The position numbers were made by a program, and so were the translations under genes. Source: Haloarcula sp. CBA1129 (lineage in GTDB: Archaea; Halobacteriota; Halobacteria; Halobacteriales; Haloarculaceae). From it: a stretch of 64,000 bases of DNA. Below are positions 38,965 to 48,600 of the stretch, in pieces. Location of the stretch: contig NZ_RKSM01000001.1 in the NCBI RefSeq assembly GCF_008729015.1, positions 2,604,001-2,668,000 on the forward strand. Reading direction: 5' to 3'. Under the pieces are notes generated by a model that was not told the origin of the DNA, made no database searches, and was given only the letters and a program-made list of their open reading frames with translations. Each line of letters opens with the position of its first letter. Position 1 is the first letter of the stretch.

Positions 38965-40410
38965 ATGACGCAGACGTATGAGAACTATATCGGCGGCGAG
39001 TGGACCGGAAGCGGGGAGACACAGGACGTCACGAACCCGGCAGACGAGACTGACGTCGTCAGCACGGTTCCGGTGGCCTCGGCGGCCGACGCCGACGAAG
39101 CGGTCGCGGCTGCGGCGGAAGCGACAGACGAATGGGGCGGAATGCCCGGCCCGGAACGCGGTGCGGTCCTGCGTGAGACCGGTGAAATCCTGAAATCTCG
39201 GAAAGACGAACTTGCGGAGACGCTGACCCGCGAAGAGGGGAAGCCGCTCGGCGAAGCCGAGGGCGAGGTACAGCGTGCGATTGATATCTTCTATTACTAC
39301 GCGGAGAAGGCCCGCGACTTTGGGGGTACCGTTAAACAGCCCAGCGGCGGCCGGGCCGGCCTGCAGACGAAGAAAGAACCCATGGGCGTCGCAGCGCTCA
39401 TCACGCCGTGGAACTATCCCATCGCGATTCCGGCCTGGAAAATCGCGCCGGCGCTTGCGGTCGGTAACACCGTCGTCATCAAGCCCGCGATGCAGGCACC
39501 GACCGTCGGTGCGATGATCGTCGAGGCGCTGGATGAGGCTGGGATTCCGGACGGCGCTATCAATCTAGTCTGTGGCCCCGGTAGCGAGGTCGGCGAACGG
39601 CTGACCACTCACGACGACGTCGACGTGGTGTCGTTCACCGGCAGCGCCGCTGTCGGCGAGCACGTCTACGAACAAGCGACGAGCAACGGAAAGCGCGCAC
39701 AGGCAGAGATGGGCGGAAAGAACCCGACGGTCGTCATGCCGAGTGCCAACGTGGACAAGGCGGCTGACATCGTCGGGGCCGGGGCCTTCGGCGGGACAGG
39801 GCAGGCCTGTACGGCGACCTCCCGAGCTATCGTCCACGAGGACGTGTACGCCGAGTTCCTCGACGCCGTCGTCGATTACGCCGAGTCCCTCGAGATCGGG
39901 AACGGCCTCGACCGGGCCGGCATGGGTCCCCACGTCAGCGAGGACGAGCTCGCGGGGAGCCTAGAGTACATCGACATCGCACAGTCGGAGGGGGCGACCC
40001 TCGAAACGGGCGGCGAAGAACTCACCGGCGGAGAGTACGACGCCGGGAACTTCATCTCGCCGGCCGTCTTCTCCGATGTCGAGCCCGATATGCGCATCGC
40101 ACAGGAAGAGGTGTTCGGGCCGGTGCTCGCCGTCATTCCGGTTTCCGACTTCGACGAAGGTGTCGAGGTCGCCAACGACATCGACTACGGTCTCTCGGCC
40201 AGCATCGTGACCGACCGAATCGAGGAAGAGAACGAGTTCATCGAGCGCTCCGAATCCGGCGTGGTCAAGGTCAACGAGAAGACGACCGGACTGGAGCTGC
40301 ACGTTCCCTTCGGCGGCCTCAAGCGCTCCTCTACGAACACCTACCGCGAGCAGGGAGACGCCGGACTTGAGTTCTTCAGCTACATCAAGACGGTGTACCG
40401 CAACAGCTAA
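38965..40410 (+). CDS. xacF: Aldehyde dehydrogenase, likely 2-oxoglutarate semialdehyde dehydrogenase
   Basis: A 481-residue NAD(P)-dependent ALDH. The fold marks are the N-terminal YIGGEW, PWNYPIAIPAWKIAPAL with its substrate-channel Asn, FTGSAAVGEHV, the catalytic Glu in AEMGGKNP (about residue 248) and the catalytic Cys in GGTGQACTATSRA (about 282). EEVFGPVLAV follows. The position before xylose dehydrogenase and pentonate dehydratase suggests oxidation of 2-oxoglutarate semialdehyde, the last pathway step, as XacF does in Haloferax. The substrate is inferred from context; the symbol is therefore tentative. It has its own upstream region and no close 5' neighbour. Confidence 0.85.
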   Translation: MTQTYENYIGGEWTGSGETQDVTNPADETDVVSTVPVASAADADEAVAAAAEATDEWGGMPGPERGAVLRETGEILKSRKDELAETLTREEGKPLGEAEGEVQRAIDIFYYYAEKARDFGGTVKQPSGGRAGLQTKKEPMGVAALITPWNYPIAIPAWKIAPALAVGNTVVIKPAMQAPTVGAMIVEALDEAGIPDGAINLVCGPGSEVGERLTTHDDVDVVSFTGSAAVGEHVYEQATSNGKRAQAEMGGKNPTVVMPSANVDKAADIVGAGAFGGTGQACTATSRAIVHEDVYAEFLDAVVDYAESLEIGNGLDRAGMGPHVSEDELAGSLEYIDIAQSEGATLETGGEELTGGEYDAGNFISPAVFSDVEPDMRIAQEEVFGPVLAVIPVSDFDEGVEVANDIDYGLSASIVTDRIEEENEFIERSESGVVKVNEKTTGLELHVPFGGLKRSSTNTYREQGDAGLEFFSYIKTVYRNS

Positions 40411-41062
40411 TCGAGGCGGCCACCGTCGCTGACTCCGAAGTGGTGTTTCTGTTACAAAATAGCTAGATAGGTGGAACGGTCCCAGCATCGGCACTGTCTG
40501 TCCCGTACAGACGTTCCACTCTCGTTAACAGCGCCCCAGCATCCGGGTTGCACCGGCGCTAAATGCATTAGCCCGGCCAGTCTGAGTACAGTGAAAAGTG
40601 AAGTTAGACCGATAGTCGGTGGACACAGCGCCGTTTCGTCGTCGGCAGTCATAACAGACGTCCCATCCCACCGCAGTGAACACAGCAATTGGGACAGAGT
40701 TTCGAAGCGGCCCCGGTCAACCGAACCGTTGCGCTCCGCCCACAACCGGCCGTTCATAATTATGGAACACCTTCCGTAACGGTTGTACTGTCGTTATTCT
40801 CGACACGGAAGTCCGGAGTCATAGGCGATGACGGCCCGCAGAAAGCCACGAAACAGCATTTGTCGACTCGAATTACCGACCGGCCGCTGTAGAATAACTG
40901 CAGCTGGGACCGACATTCTGTTCCACTATATCAAACAAACATCTCATCTGCCGGAACTAGCTTACGCAGTGAGTGAACTAGTATTCGCTGCTCTGGAATC
41001 GGACGAGCTGACATGGGCGTGCCAACACAAAAGATAATATCCAGCCAGTCGATGACAGTGGC
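40411..41062. other. Intergenic region with xacA promoter, 652 bp
   Basis: No credible ORF was found; short frames on both strands lack codon bias. The only clear signal is the TATA-like AAGATAATAT at 41031-41040, 26-27 bp before the xacA ATG, so that message is probably leaderless. TAATATCC here is shared with the xacD promoter. A weak 5-bp dyad TCTGT/ACAGA occurs near 40498-40512. Confidence 0.5.
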
Positions 41063-42145
41063 ATGAACGTTGACGCGCTCACGGGAGGCTTCGACCGTCG
41101 AGACTGGCAGGAACAGACAGAGACTGACAACCCGGTTCGGTTTGCGATGATCGGCGTCGGCTGGTGGACCACCGAACAGGCGATGCCCGCCGTCAACGCG
41201 GGAGACCTCTGTGAAACGACTGTGCTGGTCAGCAGTGACCGCGAGAAGGCAGCCGACGTGGCAGCTGAGTCGGAGACAGTCGAACACGCGATCACCTACG
41301 AAGAGTTTCACGACGGCGTCGCGAGCGACGCGTACGACGCTGTCTACATTGTCACCCCGAACGCTCGCCACCTCCCCTACGTCGAGACCGCGGCAGAACT
41401 AGACAAGGCGATTCTCTGCGAGAAGCCGATGGAGGCCACCATCGAGCGCGCCGAGCGGATGGTCGAGGTCTGTGACGAGCACGACGCGACGCTGATGATC
41501 GCCTACCGGATGCACACCGAGCCAGCCGTCCGGCGAGCGAAGGACCTCATCGACGAGGGGTACATCGGCGACCCGCTGTTCGTCCACGGGAACATGACCG
41601 AACCCATCCTCGAACTCGTCCCCGACCCCGACCAGTGGCGGCTGGACTGGGAGCTTTCGGGGGGGTGTGCCGTGATGGACATCGGCCTCTACCCACTGAA
41701 CACGAGCCGATTCCTGCTGGATGCTGACCCCGTGGCCGTCCGGGGGACCGTCGCATCGGTTCAGGAAGAGTTCGCCGACGTGCCAGACGAACACGGCGCG
41801 TTCCAGCTAGACTTCCCCGGCCATGTGTACGCGGTGTGTACCGCCAGCCAGAACGCCCATCTCGATAACCACATCTCCGTACTCGGAACTGAAGGCAAGG
41901 TCCGTGTCGAACCGGCCTTCTACCCTTGGGACGACCGTGCGCTCCAGCTTTCCCACGAGGGGACGACAGTCGACATCGACTTCGAACAGATCGACCAGAT
42001 GGAAGAGGAGTTCGAGTACTTCGCCCACTGTCTGCTGACCGACACCGACCCCTACGCCGATGGCGAACACGGCCTCGTCGATATCAAGACGATTAAGGCC
42101 ATCTACGAGGCCTCCGAGGCGGAGTCGACGGTTACTCTGGAGTGA
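41063..42145 (+). CDS. xacA: D-xylose 1-dehydrogenase (NADP), Gfo/Idh/MocA family
   Basis: A 360-residue cytosolic oxidoreductase that makes D-xylono-lactone from D-xylose, the first step of oxidative pentose breakdown. The N-terminal Rossmann region reads FAMIGVGWWTTEQAMPAV. The catalytic Lys is in ILCEKPMEA (the family EKP motif), and the C-terminal domain carries YRMHTEPAVRRAKDLIDEG and GGCAVMDIGLYPLNTSRFLL. From memory, the start MNVDALTGGFDRRDWQEQ is that of the Haloarcula marismortui xylose dehydrogenase. It has its own TATA at 41031-41040. The next gene starts 45 nt after its stop, and a run of six T (42160-42165) lies between them. Confidence 0.93.
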   Translation: MNVDALTGGFDRRDWQEQTETDNPVRFAMIGVGWWTTEQAMPAVNAGDLCETTVLVSSDREKAADVAAESETVEHAITYEEFHDGVASDAYDAVYIVTPNARHLPYVETAAELDKAILCEKPMEATIERAERMVEVCDEHDATLMIAYRMHTEPAVRRAKDLIDEGYIGDPLFVHGNMTEPILELVPDPDQWRLDWELSGGCAVMDIGLYPLNTSRFLLDADPVAVRGTVASVQEEFADVPDEHGAFQLDFPGHVYAVCTASQNAHLDNHISVLGTEGKVRVEPAFYPWDDRALQLSHEGTTVDIDFEQIDQMEEEFEYFAHCLLTDTDPYADGEHGLVDIKTIKAIYEASEAESTVTLE

Positions 42146-42190
42146 GTGGCGGCACGAAATTTTTTCAGCGGGCCGGGCACAGGAGTGGGT

Positions 42191-43051
42191 ATGGTACAGT
42201 CAACGTGGGACGACTGGTTCGTCCGTGACGAAATAGAAGCAACAAATCCCGGCGACGGTGTCGTAATCTGGTATCTTGGCTGCAACGGCTTCGTGCTTCG
42301 CTCACAGTCGACGACGCTGTACATCGACCCCTACTTCGGGACTGGCGACCCGCCGAACCTCATCCGCATGATTCCAGTGCCGATGGACCCCGCCGACGCG
42401 ACCGAGTGTGATGCGACACTCGTCACGCACGAACACATCGACCACATGCATCCGCCGTCGTACGGCCCGCTGGTCGAGAACTTAGGGGCAGACCTGTACG
42501 CGCCGTCGGCATCGTATGACTCCCCGGACTACGACGGCGAGATGCGGGTGCCCGACGAGCAGCGCAACGAGATCGCTGTCGGTGACGAGTTCGCTGTCGG
42601 CGATTTCACCGTACATGTGACCGGGACGAACGACCCTGACGCCATCGAACCGGTGGGGTACGTCATCGAGCACGACGCCGGGACGTTCTTCCACGCCGGC
42701 GATAGCCGGCCCGCAGAGGCATTTTCCGGCATCGGAGAACGGTTCGACATCGACGTAGGCGCGCTGGCGTTTGGCACCGTCGGCTCGATCTACGAGCCCG
42801 AGCCGGACTGCGGTGTCAGAACAAAGTGGTATATGGACGAAAACGAGATCATCGAGGCCACAAACCAGCTCCAACTGTCCCGGTTGCTTCCCTCACATCA
42901 CGATATGTGGCAGGGCGAAGCCGGCGACCCGAAAGTGCTCCACGAACACGCGGTGTCCTTCGACTACCCCAGAGTCATCGAACCGCTGTACATCGGCTGT
43001 TCGGTTCGGCTGGGAGAGCCCGGTATTCGTCGCCTTGACGCGCTGGACTGA
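42191..43051 (+). CDS. Metallo-beta-lactamase-fold hydrolase, UlaG-like (candidate pentonolactonase)
   Basis: A 286-residue MBL-fold enzyme. The metal motif H-x-H-x-D-H is visible as THEHIDHMHPP (about residues 80-90). GHVIEHD, FHAGDSRPAE and LLPSHHDMW supply further ligands. It resembles UlaG (ascorbate-6-phosphate lactonase). Placed between xylose dehydrogenase and pentonate dehydratase, it fills exactly the slot of the lactonase that opens xylono- or arabinono-lactone. That role is inference from position and from the lactonase activity of UlaG. The ATG at 42191 is chosen because the upstream codons look non-homologous. Confidence 0.8.
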   Translation: MVQSTWDDWFVRDEIEATNPGDGVVIWYLGCNGFVLRSQSTTLYIDPYFGTGDPPNLIRMIPVPMDPADATECDATLVTHEHIDHMHPPSYGPLVENLGADLYAPSASYDSPDYDGEMRVPDEQRNEIAVGDEFAVGDFTVHVTGTNDPDAIEPVGYVIEHDAGTFFHAGDSRPAEAFSGIGERFDIDVGALAFGTVGSIYEPEPDCGVRTKWYMDENEIIEATNQLQLSRLLPSHHDMWQGEAGDPKVLHEHAVSFDYPRVIEPLYIGCSVRLGEPGIRRLDALD

Positions 43052-43153
43052 GTGAAACCGTGGTTCCGGTCGCTGCTGTGTCGGCCACTCAAACAGAGAC
43101 AGCGTATCTGTCGCGGGGTAGCTTTAATATCCCCACCACAGTATGTCCGGCAA

Positions 43154-44329
43154 ATGTCGCCAACGATAACGAAAATCGAAAGCCGAGAGTTCGAGTACCC
43201 CCTCGAAGACGTAGGGACGGACAAACACGGCTTCAATCTGGTTTATGCGCCGGGTGAGACAACCACGCGGAAACTATTCGGTGTCCAGATTCATACTGAC
43301 GAGGGAATCACGGGCGAGTACGTGGGTGGAAACTCACCAGCAGCCGCCCAGTACAACATCATCGCGGAGTACCTCATCGGCAAGGACCCGCTGAAACGCG
43401 AGAAACACTGGTCCGAATGCAAGCGCGCACTCCGGAAATATGATCGGATGGGCATCGGCCCCATCGACATCGCGCTGTGGGACTTCGCGGGGAAGTACTA
43501 CGACGCACCGATTCACGAACTGCTGGGGACCTACCGCGAGCGTATCCCCACCTACGCGTCAACGTACCACGGCGACGACGCCGGTGGGCTTGACTCGCCA
43601 GCGGCCTTTGCTGACTTCGCCGAGGAGTGCCGGGACGAGGGCTTCGGTGGCTTCAAGATTCACGGCTGGGGCGGCGGCGACGACGCCCGAAGTCTCGACC
43701 GCGAGGTCGAGGCGGTCCATGCTGTTGGCGAAGCGGTCGGCGACGAGATGGACCTGATGCACGACCCCGCCTGCGAACTGGAGACGTTCGCCGACGCGCT
43801 GGAACTGGGTCGGGCGCTTGACGAACAGGACTTCTTCTGGTACGAGGACCCGTTCCGGGACGGCGGCATCTCACAGCACGCCCACAAGAAACTGGCTCAG
43901 AAGCTCGATACGCCGATTCTCCAGACCGAACACATCCGCGGACTGGAGATCAAGTCCGACTTCGCTGCCAGCGAGGCGACCGACTTCCTGCGGGCTGACC
44001 CCGAGTACGACGCGGGCATCACCGGTGCGATCAAGGTGGCCCGCATGGCCGAGGCCTTTGGGCTCGACGTTGAGTTCCACGCACCCGGCCCCGCCCAACG
44101 CCACTGTATCGCCGCCTGCCGGAACTCGAACTACTACGAGATGGCGCTGGTCCACCCGGACTGCCAGAACACCCAGCCGCCGGTGTACGAGGGCGGCTAC
44201 TCCGATCTGATGGACGCCGTCGACGACGACGGAACAGTTGGCGTCCCTGACGGCCCCGGCCTAGGCGTGGAGTACGACTGGGACTACATCGAGGGCAACA
44301 CCACCGGAAGCGTCCACACCTACGAATAA
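43154..44329 (+). CDS. xacD: Xylonate/arabinonate dehydratase, enolase superfamily
   Basis: A 391-residue Mg-dependent dehydratase. It converts D-xylonate or L-arabinonate to the 2-keto-3-deoxy acid. The catalytic Lys is in GFGGFKIHGWG (about residue 170). Metal ligands are seen in MHDPACELET, FFWYEDPFRD and ILQTEHIRG, and the C-terminal GPAQRHCIAACRNSNYYE motif is typical of this branch. The TATA-like GCTTTAATAT (43121-43130) is centred 27 bp before the ATG at 43154, so it has its own leaderless promoter despite lying only 102 nt after the lactonase candidate. Confidence 0.9.
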   Translation: MSPTITKIESREFEYPLEDVGTDKHGFNLVYAPGETTTRKLFGVQIHTDEGITGEYVGGNSPAAAQYNIIAEYLIGKDPLKREKHWSECKRALRKYDRMGIGPIDIALWDFAGKYYDAPIHELLGTYRERIPTYASTYHGDDAGGLDSPAAFADFAEECRDEGFGGFKIHGWGGGDDARSLDREVEAVHAVGEAVGDEMDLMHDPACELETFADALELGRALDEQDFFWYEDPFRDGGISQHAHKKLAQKLDTPILQTEHIRGLEIKSDFAASEATDFLRADPEYDAGITGAIKVARMAEAFGLDVEFHAPGPAQRHCIAACRNSNYYEMALVHPDCQNTQPPVYEGGYSDLMDAVDDDGTVGVPDGPGLGVEYDWDYIEGNTTGSVHTYE

Positions 44330-44371
44330 CGCCACGGACAGCCGTTCTCTCTGTGCCTGCCGGATAGTGGC

Positions 44372-45298
44372 TTACTCAGCCGCGTAGGCTTCGATGCCGG
44401 TTTCGAGAATCTCGCGGTAGCGTGTCACGTCGATGTCGACAGCGACGCGGTTGTTCGGGTCGTTGCCCGTCGTGCCGTGCTCATCACAGATGACGGCCCC
44501 GTGGCAAGGACCGCCGGTCGTGTCTACATCGAGGTAGTACTCCTCGAAGGTGAGTACCGACTCGTCAATGATGTCGGCGACGACAGCGGCGTCGTGGATA
44601 GCCGGTGCGTCGGCCGTCGGATAGGTCCCGGAGTCGGGCCGGTAGTCGAGCCACTCGGCGATTGTCCCGCGGACACCGCCGGCCGTGCGGAACGCCTCGA
44701 TGAACTCGGGGGAGACGGTAGCACGGTTGGTCACGTCTAGACCGACCATCCGCGTGTTCGCGTCCTGCAGAACACGACTGGCCGCTGCAGGGTCGTTGTG
44801 GAAGTTGGCTTCGGCCATCGGCGTCACGTTCCCGGTCGTCATCGCCGCCCCGCCCATGAGATATATGTCGTCGACGAGGTCGGGGAGGCGCGGTTCTTTC
44901 GCCAGCGCAATCGCCAGATTCGGGAGCGGGCCGACGGCCGCAATCGTCAGTTCCTCCCCGTACTCGTGGGCGGCTTCGACGATTGCGTCGGCTCCATGGA
45001 TCTTCCGTGTGTCGCCGTCGACGTCGGGGATGTCCCCGTGGAGTCCGTTCTCGCCGTGAATCCACTCAGCGGTCGTGAGGTCGTCGACGAGCGGACGGCC
45101 ACACCCACGAGCTACCGGAACGTCGTAGCCACCGAGCCCCAGTATCGCGTGGGTGTTTCGCGTCGTGTTCTCGATAGTCGTGTTCCCGCAGACAGTCGAG
45201 AGACCGACAACATCGATTGCATCGTGACCGAGCGCCATCGCCAGCATGACCGCGTCGTCGCAGCCAGGGTCCGTATCGAAGAACACTTTGCGTGACAT
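44372..45298 (-). CDS. Nucleoside hydrolase, IunH type
   Basis: A 308-residue Ca-dependent hydrolase that cleaves ribonucleosides to base and ribose. The metal-binding start is FFDTDPGCDDAVMLAMAL (D8, D10, D14, D15). VARGCGRPLV, the ENGLHGDIPDV segment and a late HDAAVVADI carry the other ligands. It converges on xacD with a 42-nt gap. TATA-like TTTTAAGACC (minus strand, 45321-45330) is centred about 27 bp upstream of the ATG at 45298. The location beside pentose genes suggests sugar salvage, but ribose does not enter the Xac route. Confidence 0.9.
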   Translation of the reverse strand: MSRKVFFDTDPGCDDAVMLAMALGHDAIDVVGLSTVCGNTTIENTTRNTHAILGLGGYDVPVARGCGRPLVDDLTTAEWIHGENGLHGDIPDVDGDTRKIHGADAIVEAAHEYGEELTIAAVGPLPNLAIALAKEPRLPDLVDDIYLMGGAAMTTGNVTPMAEANFHNDPAAASRVLQDANTRMVGLDVTNRATVSPEFIEAFRTAGGVRGTIAEWLDYRPDSGTYPTADAPAIHDAAVVADIIDESVLTFEEYYLDVDTTGGPCHGAVICDEHGTTGNDPNNRVAVDIDVTRYREILETGIEAYAAE

Positions 45299-45662
45299 AC
45301 CTCCGAAGTTCCGCCCATCGGGTCTTAAAAGCTGGTACGTGCTGATCGTGACACACGCATCGCTGTAGACAGACAGGCAGTGTTCTATGGGCAGTCTGTC
45401 GGGCCGTCGTCGCCACCACAATCGGTGTGTCGGAATGTGTGGCCGACAGATCAGGTGTGTCCGTCAAAGCCGTCTTATAGTGGCTAGGCAGTACAGTATC
45501 AAACGACAGCTCCGGATATGTTCACCTCTGGAGATGGGGCAGAGTTGCACCTCCCAAAGACAATGCAGAGTTAGTGGTTTGTTACAGAAAACAGTCACTA
45601 TCTGAGAATAGTCTGTCTATGGTAAATTTTAACTAGTCGGTGCTTATACCGTACAGGAAGTA
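45299..45662. other. Intergenic region between two divergent promoters, 364 bp
   Basis: Divergent starts lie at both ends. The right end holds a TATA-like GCTTATACC (about 45642-45650) close before the ATG at 45663 and an AT-rich stretch GGTAAATTTTAAC (45620-45632) farther upstream. No ORF or repeat stands out. Confidence 0.5.
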
Positions 45663-48600
45663 ATGAATAAAAATTGCATATGGGCAGTCGCGTTCAGCAT
45701 ACTGCTCGTTTTCTCGGTTGTCAGCACCGGCTTCCTCGGAAGTGCCGCTGCTGCACCGAGCAAGCAAACCGAGTTGACAACGGCGAATAGTCAGACAGCA
45801 ACACAGATGGCCTCGGCTGGTGGGGCGACCTGTCAGCTCGACCAGAGCTGTCCAGTTCCTGATGATTCAGTCGATCTCAACAACAGCGGTGCCGGCGTCG
45901 ACGTGCTGATCGACGGGAGCCATCAGGGCTCGACGTTCACCAAGTTCGCAAACCGCCTCAGCGAACGCGGCTACGACGTCGACACGAAACGGTCGACGAC
46001 CGGCGGGCTGACCTCGTGGAACAGTTCGGCCGCGAGCGGGCTGTCGGACTACGACGTGGTCATCATCCCCGTCCCCCAGACAGCCTATAGCGAGGCCGAG
46101 CAGGCAGCAATCGACGAGTACGTCAGAAACGGCGGTAGCCTGTTCGTCGTCGGGGACTGGACCTCGCCGCTGCAGGGCCACGCCGGCAAGCTCAACGACA
46201 TCACCGATCCGTACGGACTCCACTTCAACGGCGAGAGCGACAAGTGGCTCCGAAATGTTCAGGACCCGACCAACAAGACCGTCGAGGACTACGAGTGGCG
46301 GGTCATCCTGCACAACACGGGCCGGCATCCGATAATGAACAACGTCGACACCGTGGAGTACGATGGCGTCAGTCTCAACGTCACCGACACGGACAACGGG
46401 ACGCAGGCCCCGCTGCTGTACGGTGACAGCGATACCTACGAGTACACCTACTCCACGACAGAGAAAGAGTACCCCCGTGGCGAGCGCATCGTCGGCGCGG
46501 CCGCGACGTGGGACATCGGTGACAACGGCCGTGTCGTCGCCTTCGGCAGCCAGAAGTCGGTCACCACGTATCTCACCGACGAGTGGCAGGCCGAACACCA
46601 GCAAACCGATACGCGACCGTTCCTCTTCCGAACGGTGAAGTGGCTGGCCTCGTCGGGTCACGTCGAGCGACCTGACAAGCCGGTCGCCGTCACCGGCGAG
46701 CGAATCAAGGGCGGCGAGACGCCGGCAAACGAGACGATTGTCCTGAAAAACAGCGAAGTCGCCGCCGCCATCGGTACTGAGAGCAATGGACCGTTCGGTA
46801 CGCTCCCGGGCGGAATCTACGACGCCAACGCGTACGGGCTGACAACCGACCAAATCGGCGTCGCCGAGTTCGCGTTCAACAACTTCGGGACGTGGCCGGT
46901 CTATGAGTCCTTCGAGCGCCAGAACGCCACCGGGCCGAACGGCGCGGCGGTCGTCACCGCGACCGGCCACGTCAGTACGAACCCGAACGTCTCCGTCACG
47001 ACGACGTACACGCTACCGGCCAACTCCAGCCACATCTGGATGAACACCACGATGGAGAACGGCGGCGACCAGCGCCTCCCGATCAACGACTCCGAACGGC
47101 TTCAGAGCGGGGCCGCACTGAGTTCAGAAGGCCAATCCACTTGGCTCCCCGGTTCGGGGAGAGTCGAGGAGACGCGCTCGCCGCCAGTGAGCGCCGACAC
47201 ACTCGACCAGCCATGGGCCGCACTCACCGGTGACCGTGTGAGCTACGGCGTCTGGGGCGGGAACGGCTCCTTTACCTCGTACACTGGTTCCACGACATGG
47301 ATCGACCCGTGGCTCGAACACCGACTTGACCCCGGCGAAACGCGCTCAGCGGAGTTCGCCCTCTTCGTCGGCGAAGACGGCTCAAGTAGCGCGACCAGCG
47401 AGTACTACAACCAGCAGCAGGGAACCGAGACGGGAACTGTGACCGGGACCATCGAAAGTACGGACAACGAGTCTGTCTCACAGGCAACAGTCACCGCCTC
47501 GAAGGGTGACCGCGCGTTCACCTACACCGTCGGGTCGGAGACCGGAACGTACGACCTCGAACTCCCCGCCGGCGAGTACACGCTGACGGCCGACGCCAGC
47601 GGATTTGCGGCATCAGAGCCACAGTCCGTCACCGTCAGCAGCGGTGAAACGGCAACCGCCGACTTCGACTCGTTGGAGGGGCCAGCCCCCGTCAACGTCA
47701 CCGCAACGATAGATGACGAGGGCGAGGTCAGTCCCGCCGACGCCCGGATTACGGTACTCGACGACGGCACCGCAGTCCAGACCGTCTACACCCAGACGAC
47801 GCCGGCCGGCACGGCTTCGTTCCAGCTCCCGCCGGGGAACTACACGCTGGTGTTCAACCACGGAACCGGGTACATCGCCGAACCGGTCGAGAAGAACGTC
47901 TCGGTGACGCCGGGTGAATCGGTCAGCGTCAACGCGACGTTCACCGAGGAACTCGACCCCAGCGAGCGCAACTGGGTCGGCATCGACCCCCACGCCCACA
48001 GCAGCGTCAGCTTCGACGGCAAGACGCCCATCGACAACTTCGTCGCCATCCAGAAATCGGCGGGTGTCGACGCAGTGTTCATCTCCGATCATAACGCCAT
48101 CGGCGGCTGGGGATCGATGGAGTCACAGGCCGAGGAGCGCGATATCATGTTCATCCGGAGTGAGGAGATCACCACCGGCGACCTCGGACACTTCAACCCC
48201 TACCCGATGCACGGCGAGGAGATGGTCGACTCCGACGGGACCCTCGTGGAGTTCATCGAGGAGTCCCGCAGTAGACACAACGCAACGGTGTTCCAGATCA
48301 ACCATCCGGGCGACCGCTTCGTCAGCCTCGACAGCGCGCCCGGCCAGCACGAGAAGTACCTCCCGATGGTCGACGCCATCGAGGCGTACAACGGCCCGTA
48401 CGGCGAGTCCGACGCTGCCAGCGTGCAGGGGCTGTTCACTCTCTGGAACGAAGGCTACGAGATCACGGCGACCGGTGTCAGCGACGATCACTGTTCACAG
48501 TGCTTCCCGGCGAAATACGGCAGCGCCCGCACCCGGGCATACGTCGAGGGGACCGTCACGCCCGAGAAGTGGGCCCAGTCGGTGAAAGACGGGCACACGT

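Noticed and set aside
40452-40757. 101-codon minus-strand frame between xacF and xacA
   Set aside because: Composition is unlike neighbouring genes (many Cys, Trp, Arg), there is no promoter at the right distance, and no motif.
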